Shown in pieces: positions 32,555-43,251 of a stretch of 64,000 nucleotides of DNA. Positions within the stretch are counted from its first letter, which is position 1; every line of letters starts with the position of its first letter. The DNA lies in contig CAOLHI010001137.1 in NCBI GenBank assembly GCA_948474755.1, positions 480,414 through 544,413 on the forward strand. The letters run 5' to 3'. Position numbers and translations under genes: made by a program. The notes under the pieces were generated by a model, which saw nothing but the letters and a program-made list of their open reading frames with translations, made no database searches and was not told the DNA's origin. This DNA comes from Ctenosaura bakeri. Lineage: Eukaryota; Chordata; Lepidosauria; Squamata; Iguanidae.

Positions 32555-34468
32555 CTAATTGCAGTCGCCCGCAATCATATTGGCGATAGCGTCCCTCACC
32601 AGTTCCCCTTCATGGATCCTCCTGGAAGAGTCATGAGGACGGGACTCCCTGTCGGTGCGTCTCAGAGTCAAGGGGGTTGGCTTCTGTATCACGGGGTGGA
32701 GAAGGTGCCCTTTGCTCTCACAAATGTTGTGTAGCACCACACAAGCAGACACCACGGGGAGGTAGTTCTTCTCCGAAACGGTCAAAGGGGCCGAGAGACA
32801 CCCCCATCTGGCCTTAAGCCGGCCAAATGCGCGCTCCACAACATTCCTACAGTGATTGAACACCCTGTTGTAGGCTATCTTCTTTGGGGGGGAGATGTCC
32901 GCCGTAAGGCTTCATTAGCCATCTCGACAGTGGGTATGCAGCGTCGCCCAGAATAACTGGGCATATGGTGACACCGTCTATGGTGATGGTCAGGTTCCCG
33001 GGTACAAACTTTTCCCGCCTCCATGGCATGCCAGAGTGATGAGTGCCTGAAAACGAAGGCATCGTGCGTTCTTCCAGTGTAGCCCAGCACGATGTCCACA
33101 AACCTCCCCAAATGATCCACTGTTCCCTGTAGGAGAATGGAAAATGCGCTCTTCCTGTTCACAAATTCTTCCCCGCGCCCCTTGGGTGGTCTTACTTTGA
33201 TGTGCGTGCCATCCACAGCTCCAACGCACTGAGGGAAACCCATCTGGCGGAAACCATCCATAATCTGTGAATGTAGAGGGCAAGGAAACAAGTAGTCAGT
33301 TTGCAGCTGGTTTGAGGTAAAAATATTTGTGGTGGCGCACGCGCACACACCCCAATGGGACCTGGTTGGCCTAGTGTCTTGGAGGACAGGACACAGCTTC
33401 ATTGCTTGGCCCACACATTAAAACGGGCACCAAATCCAAAGAAATCGCGCCTCCCCATGGGGTGATAAAGTAACACTGTGGGGGAAAAAGAGGCAAGCCT
33501 CGCAGAGTGTACCTGGTTGCCTTCAGCAGTTATGTCACGCTGATGGAGGGGGCAAAGTGCCCTGCTGCCTCCCGCTCATCCCAAGGGGCCATGATGGCCG
33601 AGATGGCATATACTGGGTTTTGCTGGAACGCCCCCAAACCTGAAGGTCCACAACCACATCCCGCAGTGCCTCCACAGCTAGCTGTTTTCAGCTGGTATCT
33701 TTACAGGGGAACTTTCTGCTGGCAGGCCTTAATTAATAATCCGGATCGGGAACCCCGTGGACATCCATGCACCTTTTTCTGGGTGGCAATTTGCTTAGCA
33801 ACTCTACAGTCTTGGTGCCAGTTCACTGCAAAACCCAACCTCTTCTCCCAGAGAAAACCAAACCCCCTCCTCCTCCCATTTAAGCCCACTGGGTTTGGGA
33901 ATCAGCGTACCTACCCTCCGGTAGTCCCCCAAGCACACAGTGGATGCAAGGAGTTCATGCTCGATCGCAAGGCACACCTCGATCACGATGACAGACACCG
34001 TTGACACTCCCAGGCCAAAAGTGTTCGGTATATCAGGGGCGATGTAAGCCACCACACGGTGATGGCCACCCTCTCCTCTACAGAAATTGCTTGCCTCATC
34101 CCTGTGGTTCTTCTTTCAAGGTAGGGACGCAGGCGCCCCGCGATTTCAAAAAGGTGGCTTCGTCATCCGGAAGTGGTACAACCACTGGTAGTCATCCCAT
34201 TTCTGCAGCACCTCCTCGCTCCACCACGCCCGCCGCATCCGCTCCCGAACCCACCACCTTCTGGGGCGTGGGACTTCATACAAGAGAGGTGCAAGAATTG
34301 TGTAATACAACCTCGAGCGTCTCATGGCAGCGCGACGGTTCCTTGCGAGCCTGCGCCTACTCGCACCATCTTCGGGCCAGCAATATTCAAGCGCTCCTAA
34401 CAAGGCTGCAATTGCTGTCATAACGGGGCAAGGAGCCCAGCTATTTCCCTCAACTGCTCGTTCGCCAT
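32555..34468 (-). pseudogene. HARBI1-like DDE transposase (2 exons, frameshifted)
   Basis: This enzyme cuts and rejoins the transposon. Proposed exons are 34468-33915 and 33264-32555, phase 0, GT/AG borders. N-terminal part: MRRSRLYYTILAPLLYEVP, WWSEEVLQKWDDYQWLYHF and a helix-turn-helix-like region (RQAISVEERVAITVWWL, STVSVIVIEVCLAIEHELL). The DDE domain follows: first aspartate in CVGAVDGTHIKVRPPKG, second in ICPVILGDAAYPLSRWLMKP, and glutamate in CRNVVERAFGRLKARWGC, so all three catalytic acids are present. Single-base frame changes are inferred near 34420 (C run), 34150 (T run), 34025 (T run), 33005 (A run) and 32887 (C run). Total length, about 420 residues, is normal. As assembled it would not be functional. 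Confidence 0.85.
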
Positions 34469-34847
34469 ACTCAAAACAGCAAAAAAACGAGCGGGCAGGA
34501 AAAGTTTTTGTCAAAAGTTTCCGCGGCGTTTCAGCAGGCGCGGGGGAGGGGGTGGATCCCGGGAGGGTGCGAGGGGACGCGCGTGCGTTTTGGCGTCATC
34601 GATGACGCCCAAACTTTTACTTTTTGAAAAAAGGGCACCGCCAATCAAACGCTAGGTAGGGGGGGGGAAAGGACAACGTTGGGAGGGGCTATGGCCGCGC
34701 TGTGTGAATGCGATAATGCTCGCCTAGCCTCTTGCCGATCGAGCCATGAGAAACGACAAAAGTTCGGCACGTTTTAGCGGGGATTGGGAAAAAGTCTGCC
34801 TGGATCGCGGTGGGAAGATTTCAGAGCCCCGTGTGAAAAGGTCCTAA

Positions 34848-35894
34848 GACTCCTGATCCCAGGCCTCCAGGTGGGGGGAAACTGCCACAATACACTTGGG
34901 GTGAGTCATAATACACTTGGGGTGTTGTTAGCCTTCCAATCCTAGAAGGCTAAGCCAGCATAATTGAAGGTGAGAGATCCTAGGATATGTAGTCCAACAA
35001 CATCTGGAGGACCACTACTGCCCACCCTGATAGAGAATATCTCTATGGAGATATTTTGTTTAGAATTATTAATGAACAATTAAGATGTTCCTTTTAAAAG
35101 AACCCTGTAATAACATCTGTCAGCCCTTTGTTATATGGTGCATACATGGCCATAAAAATGACGATCTGTGCATTATTTCCCATTAAGCGTGGCATGCTCA
35201 TTCTCCAGAGGCGGACTTTCCAGCTCCTTATTTGTCACTTCAGTGAAGCAAAATGGAATGAGCTATTTAGCCATATAATAAGGTAACCAGGAAGGAGGCA
35301 AGAAGGCTACTGCACTGGTGTTATTATTCCACCATAGCCATCCTCACTCCCCTTCTTAGAATTACTTTTTCATCATGAAGAGTTTCATGCCATTATTTTG
35401 CCTTAGTGACACCAGGAGTGTAATTACTTTGATTCAGGGCACTGGGAAGGTAAAGGTAACAAATTCCATTGGTCACCAATGAGTAATAATTCAATTATTC
35501 AGTGGTCTTGTAACAGCTCTGAAATAGCCTCTTCCCATTTCACAAACATCATATTTACTGCTGGAAATAAACCCTTTCTTCAGAATGAAATATGGGATCT
35601 ATATATTTCAGCCCATGTCAGCTTACAATAGGATCAACACATAGGTACTTCCTTTTGCTATTTTCAGTATTTTAAGCAAGGTTGCTGGAAGGCTTAAAAT
35701 CTTGGTGGTTCATCTCCTTTCTTTCCCTCCTCCATAGGCTACTTATTTATTGCTTTACACAGTTGCTGTGACAGGGATGACAATCTGGAAGCAATAGGTG
35801 ATGGGGTTAGATGTTGCCCAAAGGCAGCTTAGTCTGTGTAGTCAGTGTTGCATAGACTGGGGAACCAGTAGCTTTACAGAACTCAATGGCTATC
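34848..35894. other. No gene; short MITE-like remnants
   Basis: Around 34905-35035 there is a remnant with GGATATGTAGTCCAACAACA that resembles the hAT-type MITE arms. A duplicated AATACACTTGGGGTG lies at 34892-34924. The rest is unassigned. Confidence 0.4.
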
Positions 35895-36125
35895 AGGGTT
35901 GGGCAGTAGTGGCCATCCAGATGTTACTGGGCTACATGTCCTAGGATCTCTTGACCTCAGTTATGCTGGCTAAGCCTGCTGGGATTTGAAGACTAACCTT
36001 TGTTCCTCCAGATGTTTTGGTCTTCAGCTGCTAGAAATCCTGATCATTGGTCATACATGCTTGGACTTCTGAGACTTGAAGTCTAAAGCATCTGGAAGAA
36101 CCAAGGTTGAGAATGACCACCCAGA
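35895..36125. mobile_element. Degenerate hAT-type MITE (tentative)
   Basis: Repeated arms: GTGGCCATCCAGATGTTACT, CTCCAGATGTTTTGGTCTTC and GACTTGAAGTCTAAAGCATC, in the layout of two adjacent or nested short MITEs. Confidence 0.4.
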
Positions 36126-36504
36126 TCACCTATCAAATATACTTCTGCCTCTCTACTCCCATTGTTGTTAACTGCCAACAAATCTCATCTTGGACTATCT
36201 CTTGTTTCACTTTGGATTATCTCATCAGAGGGTTTTCGTGGTAAAATACATTCCAGAAGGGTATATCATGTCTTTTCTGCATAGTACTAACAAGTGTTAG
36301 CAATAATGCCACTGCCATTGTCTCTGAGAGATTCCCCACCAGTGTCACCCCCTACTATTGCTGGTTCCAAGTAATGCCTCCCATTTTACCATGCATTATT
36401 ATCTTGTGTTGTCTCATGATGTGCCCAAAATATGACAGCCTCACTTTGGCCATTCTGGCTTCTAGGAAGTATTCGTGCTTGATTTGTTCTAGGACCCACA
36501 CATG

Positions 36505-36934
36505 GGCCCTTTTCGCATCATACCTTTTGGCACGACAGGGGAGGGCATCTCACGAGAAAAGCCTCCTTCAGGACGCTGCTGCTTCCCCCCCCTTCCTTCC
36601 ACAGGTCGCTTCCTGATTACGCGACTGTCACATGAGCACCCTGCCCCTTCCTTCCGCAGGGCACTGTGGGAGCTGTAGGCTGCTTTGGAGGAAGGAAGTG
36701 CGGCCGCACCAGGTCTCCGACGCACCGCATGGCAGGTAAGTGCGCGAGGGTGACGCGAGCGTTGCGCAAGTGCGGGCTATTTTCGGCTTCAAGACGAAAA
36801 TCAAAAATGCACCCGGGCCCCTCTTCAGCCTCGTGAGCACTGCGCAAGTGGGGGTGCATCGTGCGCAGCGATGCTCCCATTTGCACGGCGCTCAAGGGGT
36901 GCTCGCGTAAGCAAAAACACATGCGAAAAGGGGC
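36505..36934. mobile_element. Harbinger-type MITE (ATG flanks)
   Basis: Ends GGCCCTTTTCGCATCAT (left) and GCCCCTTTTCGCATGTG (right, reverse-complemented), about 430 bp, flanked by ATG at 36502-36504 and 36935-36937. Interior is CpG-rich and, in inverse orientation, related to 43252 and 61094 (shared GAAGCCGAAAAT-like core). Confidence 0.75.
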
Positions 36935-37069
36935 ATGATTTGGAAGCAAATGCTCCCTCCCATGCACACAGCCAATCTGTCAAACTGCCAAAGTGTGTTC
37001 CTGCAGCATTTCAGTTTCTACATTCCTAAACACAAAGATATCACCTTCTAGATCTCCTGGAGATCTTAG

Positions 37070-37238
37070 AACATTTCTGCGTGACACTCTTATAGTGCGA
37101 TGATTCCACTTTCAACCTCCTATGGAATCCTGGGGTTTGCAGTTTCAGGAGGGGCCTCATGAAACTGTAAACCTCAGGATTCCATAGGAGGTTGAAAGTG
37201 GAATCATCGCACTATAAGAGTGTCATGTGGAAATGGCT
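37070..37238. mobile_element. Hairpin MITE family A, copy 3
   Basis: Arms GTGACACTCTTATAGTGCGA and TCGCACTATAAGAGTGTCA are near-perfect inverted copies. The centre carries AATCCTGGGGTTTGCAGTTT and its mirror. Confidence 0.88.
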
Positions 37239-37472
37239 TTAGTGTTTTTGGCTTCAAGATTCAGTCAGACACTCTCCAGGTGCCCAACTTCACCAGCACT
37301 AGGTAGCCAGATGGGTGTGTGTCAGCAGCACAGGTTGGCAACACACACGAAGGGTTGTTACACAAAGAGATACTAGATACCTCTTTCTACAATGAACATA
37401 TGCATTATGCAGGCATAATGGCAGTTGTTGACTTCACATTATCATCCATACAATTCTAGCCAATGACTCTTA

Positions 37473-38003
37473 GGCCCTTTCCGCGTGAGGCGAGTGAATC
37501 GCTCCATGGCGTTGCTTACCAGCTCTTCTTGGGTCCGAAGTAATGCAGACTTTCCTTTGAGCCCTTCCGCAGGGCTCCTCCATTAGTGCAGGGTGAACAG
37601 GAGCAGTGTGAGGTCTGTAGATCTGCACTGCTCCAGCTGAAAATGGCGGCTTCCTGTGGCTTCCAACTCAAAATGGCAGCTTCCGGTGTCTTCGTGGGAG
37701 TGGAACAACCGCTGTTGCTGGCCGTACCCACAGCCTACCCTCCGCTGATTGCAGGCTCACATTGGTGCATGCCTGCGCATCTGCACAGGTAAGTAGGAAC
37801 ACAATGGCGCATTCCAGAAAATGTAAAGACCGGATTTTTCCGGTCTTTACTTAGCATGCTGAAGGACCACTTGGGGGCGGGTTGGATCAGACTAAGGTGT
37901 GGAACTAAGTTAAATAGTCCACACCTAGTCAGATGCCAAGGTGCCAGCGACCTCCATGCCAGGACGCCTTGGCCTGTTTTAATTGTCTCATGCGGAAAGG
38001 GCC
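37473..38003. mobile_element. Harbinger-type MITE (TTA flanks)
   Basis: 531 bp, ends GGCCCTTTCCGCGTGAGGC and GGCCCTTTCCGCATGAGAC (right, reverse-complemented), exact TTA duplication at 37470-37472 and 38004-38006. Near its centre is a perfect stem GTAAAGACCGGA / TCCGGTCTTTAC (37823-37850). Contains AAAATGGCGGCTTCC, also seen in other members. Confidence 0.85.
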
Positions 38004-38553
38004 TTAGTGTTGTCTGTTGTCAGTTGAGCTTGATACTGCAAAAAGACCTCTGGCCAACCCATAGTTGTGGGGCTAAAGCACAGCAGAGAAGAAGTCTGTG
38101 ACTCTTTACTCAAAATAAAGAGTATCTTGTAAAGTAGAAGCATTGGACTGGTTGTCTGCAACGTTTTGATCAGAAACCCTGTCATTCCGTGTTCCTTGTG
38201 TGCGAGAGTGCACTTTGCTTACCAAAGGGTATAGTCCCTTATTTTGTGCAGAGTTCTTCAACAACAGAGACCTTGATGGGAAAAAGGTCTTTTCAGTCTT
38301 TTGTGGAGAAGGCTCTAATTTTCTCTTCAAGTATCTTGACGTGTCACAGTAGCTTTTCTCACTGGAGGAGAGAAAATTGGCAAATTTTCTTTACATCACT
38401 AAACAACCCCCAAATCAGCATCCTCGGAAGTGGAATTCCCCAGTATAACTCTTCTTCTTTGTTCTGTTTTGCTATGCTGCTCTTTGCTGTACTGCTCCTT
38501 GATGTATGTGTGTGAACGCTCACATGTGTGCATGCATAATGCTCACCCACATA

Positions 38554-38767
38554 TGCTTTTTCTGCGCTACACAGTTATAGTGCTATTATTCCACTTTCAA
38601 CATCCTATGGAATCCTAGGGTTTGCAGTTTAGGGAGGGGCCTTTGAGGGGTTCCATAGAATTCTCAGCTAGAGAGCTCTTTGGACTCAGTAAACTACAAA
38701 CCCCAGAATTCCACAGGATGTTGAAAGTGGAATAATAGCACTATAACAGTGTAATGCAGAAATGGCC
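38554..38767. mobile_element. Hairpin MITE family A, copy 4
   Basis: Arms CACAGTTATAGTGCTATTAT and AATAGCACTATAACAGTGTA with the shared TTCCACTTTCAACATCCTAT. Flanked by ATA on both sides (38551-38553 and 38768-38770). Confidence 0.88.
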
Positions 38768-38775
38768 ATAGACTG

Positions 38776-38845
38776 ATGGAATTATAGAATTGAAAGTGAC
38801 TGCAAGGGTCATCCAGTCCAACCCCCTGCTGTGCAGGAATAGAAA
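38776..38845 (-). mobile_element. CR1 3' tip fragment
   Basis: ATTATAGAATTGAAAGTGAC and GGTCATCCAGTCCAACCCCC match the last ~70 bp of CR1. Only this short piece remains. Confidence 0.65.
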
Positions 38846-40009
38846 ATAGACCAGGAGATTCCACCTCCAACTTTTTTACCTCTGGTTGCCTAAAAATTGC
38901 TGAACTGTTCCTCCATTTTCACTTTCTGAGAATGACTTGAGAAGGAGGAGAAGAGGACTTTACCTTGGCCAAAGTGTAGACAAGTAGTAAATGTATAATA
39001 CCATGGCACTGGCTTGCTTTCTTCATTTCCCATCTTGGACCTCAGTGTACTTTCTGTTGGGTTTTAGCATCCTTAACCATCTCATTCATATTCAGGCACT
39101 GTCACAAAGAGTCTAACAGCAGAACTAACCATAAGCTGTACTGTCAACGTTGGTGAGAGGGAGAGAGAGATATTCATATTTAATATTTGTCCTTGAGCAG
39201 TTACTTAAATATGCCACTAAGAAAAGATGAAAATGGCAGGGAAGGAGGTTAAAATTGGAAATTAAGCAGCATATCTACAATTCTGATATCAAGGAGGTAT
39301 GTACCAGTATTCACAGACACGCCGCCAGAAGTCTCCAAAAAGTCAGCTAAAGCCTGTACATGCACAGGGATAATAGATTTTCTCCCTGCTCGAAATGCAT
39401 TTGAAAATGCCACCATCCAGTTTTTTTTCTTTCTGTCAGAGGGAGAATCAAGTGCAACAGAGCCCTTTTACTCTGCTATCCGCTCATATTTTTTTCTTCT
39501 TTTTATCATATTAGACATCACGTCAGTCGCTAGAGGCCTCCCAGTGACTATAGTGACCACAAGGGCCCTGAGCAGCTTATATGCAGGTGAGTCTTGAATG
39601 AGACCAATCATTAAGTGGAACTGTCAGCTGCCACTGCAAGGAAAGGAGAATGGAGCATTTCTGCTTTTAGCTGTAAGCACTGGGAGTTGCTAGAGAAAAA
39701 AATCACAGTCAACACTAACTTCCCACTCCATGTTGATCCGCCCTTTTATTATTCATTGGTATATCCTGTCATTCCAGACTCCAGCTGAGGGCCATGACCA
39801 ATGCACACACTGGAACACATGCACAGAATAAAACAAAACTGAACATTTCAAACCAGTGTAGGAATGCAGTACAGGGAAACAAAAGGAACGAATGGACGTT
39901 GAAATCAAATCTCCAGGTCTCAGCAGCAGACTACAGCCATTTTATCTAGCTCTCCCTTCTGGATCTTCCTTTCTGTCAAGGGGAACAGAGTGACCGTTGT
40001 ATGTTGTGT
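38846..40009. other. Unassigned; possible host exon at 39515-39586
   Basis: A pyrimidine tract (39491-39505) and ATTAG acceptor precede 72 bases open in one frame (reading ITSVARGLPVTIVTTRALSS...), followed by GCAGGTGAGT, a strong donor. No homologue is recognised. The remainder shows no gene or repeat. Confidence 0.2.
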
Positions 40010-40246
40010 TGTTGCTGTTGTTGTGTGTCTTCAAGTCATTTCTGACTTACAGTGACCCTAAGGCATCCCTATCACAGGGTTTTCATGGCAAGATTTGTTC
40101 AGAAGGGGGTTTGTCTTTGTCTCCCTCTGAGGCTGAGAGAGTGTGACTTGTCTATGGCCACCCAGTGTGTTCCCATGGCCAAGCACAGATTTCAATCCCG
40201 GTCTCCAGAGTTGTAGTCCAAAGCTGAAACCACTATGCCACTCTGA
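40010..40246 (-). mobile_element. Sauria-type SINE
   Basis: Minus strand: tail first (TTCAAGTCATTTCTGACTTA, CAGTGACCCTAAGGCATCCC), then GTGACTTGTCTATGGCCACC and the head with CAATCCCGGTCTCCAG and CCACTATGCCACTCTGA. A hairpin MITE inserted at its 5' edge. Confidence 0.88.
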
Positions 40247-40426
40247 GGCCATTTCTGCACTAGCTTGTTATAGCGCTATGATTCCATTTGCAACATCCTA
40301 TGGAATCTTGGGGTTTGCAGTTTCTGGAGGGGCCAGCTGGCCCCTCCTGAAACTGCAAACCCCAGGATTCCATAGGATGTTGCAAGTGGAATCATAGTGC
40401 TATAACAAGCTAGTGCGGAAATGGCC
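40247..40426. mobile_element. Hairpin MITE family A, copy 5 (TGA duplication)
   Basis: Ends GGCCATTTCTGCACTAGCTT and GGCCATTTCCGCACTAGCTT are inverted copies. Exact TGA flanks at 40244-40246 and 40427-40429 define the element at 180 bp. Confidence 0.92.
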
Positions 40427-40686
40427 TGAGTCTCTGTATGTTATATAGCCAGTTCTGAGTTTCCACAAGGATGCTGCCTCGACTTTCCCTACCAGAGGTC
40501 TCTACGCAGCAAGACCTGGAGAGCCTGGAGACAGAGTTGCAGTGGTTTCTTATGGGGAGAGAATGCTTGTTCATATGTTCTATTGATATGTTTTTGTTTC
40601 CTACATAAGTCCTGTTATATCTTATATCTGTTGGTTGTTCAAATGTTCTGAGTTTACTGTTAAATGTTCTATGTTTACAATTTAAT

Positions 40687-40687
<1 letters not shown>

Positions 40688-40740
<53 letters not shown>

Positions 40741-40741
40741 A
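40688..40741. repeat. (ATCT)n microsatellite
   Basis: About 13 uninterrupted ATCT units. Confidence 0.95.
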
Positions 40742-40868
40742 TCTCTGTCTCTCTTTCTCTCTCTCATCAAATGGAAAAGTAAGAATGCAATGTTAATGAC
40801 AGATTGATTCTGTGATCCAGACTGGATTTGTTAGAATGCCCTGGTCTAAGGTAGGTAATTTACTCCAG

Positions 40869-41070
40869 GGACCTTTCTGCACTACACTGTTACAGTGCTA
40901 TTATTCCACTTTCAACCTCCTGTGGAATTCTGGGGTTTGTAGTTTAGTGAGCCCAAAGAACTCTCCGGCTGAGAATTCTAAATGCCCCTCCTTAAACTGC
41001 AAACCCTAGGATTCCACAGGATATTGAAAGTGGAATAATAGCACTATAACAGTGTAGTGTGGAAAGGCCC
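40869..41070. mobile_element. Hairpin MITE family A, copy 6 (CAG duplication)
   Basis: Ends GGACCTTTCTGCACTACACT and GGGCCTTTCCACACTACACT, exact CAG flanks (40866-40868 and 41071-41073), length 202 bp. Loop region differs from copy 5. Confidence 0.9.
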
Positions 41071-41073
41071 CAG

Positions 41074-41706
41074 GTTTTCTGTTGGGGTCTGAGTATGCAT
41101 GAATAGTTGGCCGATGGCCTTGGCCAGAGAAAGAACCACACAACAATAAAGCCTACACTCTCTAAGCATCTAATGAGCCTGCATTAATTTTTGGAAGAGC
41201 TCCAGGACTCTAAACATGCCTATCCCACAGTTTGCTGGGTTTGAGTGGAGTGTATATATTTGAAGATGGCTGGCTGGGACAGAACAGGGATTACCCAACT
41301 GCTCAACAGTCTCCCTTCTCTCTGAGAGAGACAAATGGTTTCTTCATGGTCTTGGAGTTCCCTTGGCTAGTACTCCTGAGGGACTTCCACATCCATGCTG
41401 AGATTGCCTTCATGTCTTGTAGGAGAACTATGGGCCTGTACAGAGTGGTGTCTGGCTCCACTCCATTGCAGGACCTATTCTGGACTTGGGTTTGCTTGTG
41501 TTAGATGTGATGATGGTGGTCATGACTGGAAAAACTCTCTGTAGTGCTGTTGTCATAATCAATTACCACGTAGTGTGGTTTAGAGTCAGTGGAATGCAAC
41601 GCTTATGACAAAGCAGGGAGTTGATTAAAGTAATCTAGTGCAGCAGGCAACTCATTTGAAACTCTAATCTATCTGTTGTTAGGGAAAAAACCAGGACAAT
41701 AGCAAC
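41074..41706. other. No recognised feature
   Basis: No gene motif or clear repeat. The open frame at 41232-41504 has no recognisable domain. Confidence 0.45.
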
Positions 41707-41762
<56 letters not shown>

Positions 41763-41998
41763 GTAGTAGTAGCAGTAGTAATTTATTTGTTACCCACCTC
41801 TCCCCAAGGCTGGAGGCAGGGTTCAGGATATAGAACTAAAAATCATAATTAAAATACACTAAAACATAGATTTATTAACAATTGATTTCCCATGGAGTGA
41901 AGCCGAACTAATCCCATGGTCTGTTAGAGAGTTACTTGTGATGAAAGCAAATGAGATGGCAATCAGAGAGAGTGTGGCAGAAAACCTGGAATGATTTC
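41707..41998 (-). mobile_element. (TAA)n tail and LINE-like 3' remnant
   Basis: A (TAA)n run (41707-41762) is followed by TTATTTGTTACCCACCTCTC, the same pairing as at 2240-2330. It is probably the 3' end of an old minus-strand retroelement, interrupted by the L1 insertion. Confidence 0.4.
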
Positions 41999-42857
41999 TT
42001 TCTTTTTTTATATTATTATTATTATTTTTATTAAAGACTGAAAATTTATATACGTCACATATCATTTGCCTTATTTCATATTATACATCCTTCTTGCATA
42101 AGTTTTCAATTAATTTTCAATACTTTCTGCACGTTATTGAATATTCCTTAATATTTCATTTAATCAGTCCCTCTTTCTCCCTCCCTCCCTATCCAACCCC
42201 CATCTTTAACAACACATTTTATATTAACCATGTTTTTTCCCAACAATTTTCCCTCCCCCTTCCCTTCTCTTTTTATTTTTACTTCCCCATCCCCCCCATC
42301 TTCCTTTCCTTATTCTGTATTTTCTCCTCCAATCTCTTTTTTTCTTGTTCTAAACCTCCTTCTTGTGAAATCACTTTTTGTTATTTTATTCTACCTTCTT
42401 TTTTCCCCTCTCAATCTATATTCCTTCCTTCATATAACTGTTACTCTTTCACTCCTTTCTTCCATTCTTTACCTTCCTCTCACTTCTCCTTCACCCATGT
42501 AATAATTCCTTTCCATTGTCTTTCGAATTGTTGAATTGAATTACCTTTCATCATGCTGGACAATTTTTCCATTTCAATGATGTCCATCACGTTTATTTTC
42601 CATTCTTCTTGGGAGGGTTCTATTCCTTCCTTCCAATGCTTTGCGTAAATCAGTCTTGCTGCTGTTATTAAATTTAATACTATTTTCTTTTTTGTCTTCA
42701 GTTGGTTATTTTCTTTAACCATATTTAATAAACATGTTTCCGGAGTCATCTCGAATTTCACATCCAGTAGCTTAGTAATACAGTTGTGGATCCTTTTCCA
42801 ATATTTTTTTGCTATAGGGCATAAATCACCAAGTGTGAAAATAAGTTCCTGTTGTTT
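41999..42857 (-). mobile_element. L1 LINE 3' end with target duplication
   Basis: Minus strand: the C-terminal ORF2 reading at 42761-42480 (NLITAARLIYAKHWK and MDIIEMEKLSSMMK) is L1-like. A ~360-bp polypurine 3' untranslated region (42480-42120) and an A-rich tail (42030-41999) follow. Flanks AAACCTGGAATGATTTC (41982-41998) and AAACTTGGAATGATCTC (42859-42875) are a diverged ~17-bp target duplication. 5' truncated. Confidence 0.8.
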
Positions 42858-43251
42858 TAAACTTGGAATGATCTCTAACTGAACACAGGCTAGGAATCAT
42901 AGAAAAATCTCCATAGTGGCAGCAAGAAAGTCCATTAAAAAAAGAAGAAGTCTGCATTGCATCTGCTCAGTCATCCAGCAGGCCTGTTTTGAGTGATCAA
43001 GGGAGTAGTACACTGTGGTCCATGAGAGGAGAATGTAGACCAGTCAATGGCTTGCTGAATTTTGCACATAGAGTTGCTCTGATATGCTCTGACTTGCATA
43101 CCATAGCTAATAAAATTATGGCTGATATAATTTTGGCCCCTGCTTGTCTCAAAATAAAAGAATAACAAACTCTTAGTTGGAAGGAATTGTAAGGACCATC
43201 TCATCCAACACCCTGTCCAGCTGTCTCAGAAGTCAGCTAAAGTACTTCTAA

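Larger units (their letters stand above)
27119..34844 (-). mobile_element. PIF/Harbinger DNA transposon, multi-gene, 7.7 kb
   Basis: Ends are GGCCTTTTTCACATGGGG (left) and GGACCTTTTCACACGGGG (right, reverse-complemented). TAA lies on both flanks (27116-27118 and 34845-34847), the target duplication expected of PIF/Harbinger. Inside are a HARBI1-like DDE transposase (minus, 34468-32555), a Myb/SANT gene (plus, about 30004-32223) and a second SANT-like gene (minus, 29737-28946). Known Harbinger elements usually encode a transposase and one Myb-like partner that helps nuclear import and end binding. The extra SANT gene and the large size are unusual. The element is much richer in CpG than its surroundings. 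A hairpin MITE sits inside an intron. Strand is given for the transposase. Confidence 0.9.

Noticed and set aside
40688..40741. CRISPR-like array or other regular repeat system
   Set aside because: It is a plain tetranucleotide microsatellite in a vertebrate genome, with no spacer structure.
42094..42534. 146-codon frame rich in Ser/Phe/Pro
   Set aside because: It is a translation of the polypyrimidine strand of the L1 3' untranslated region.
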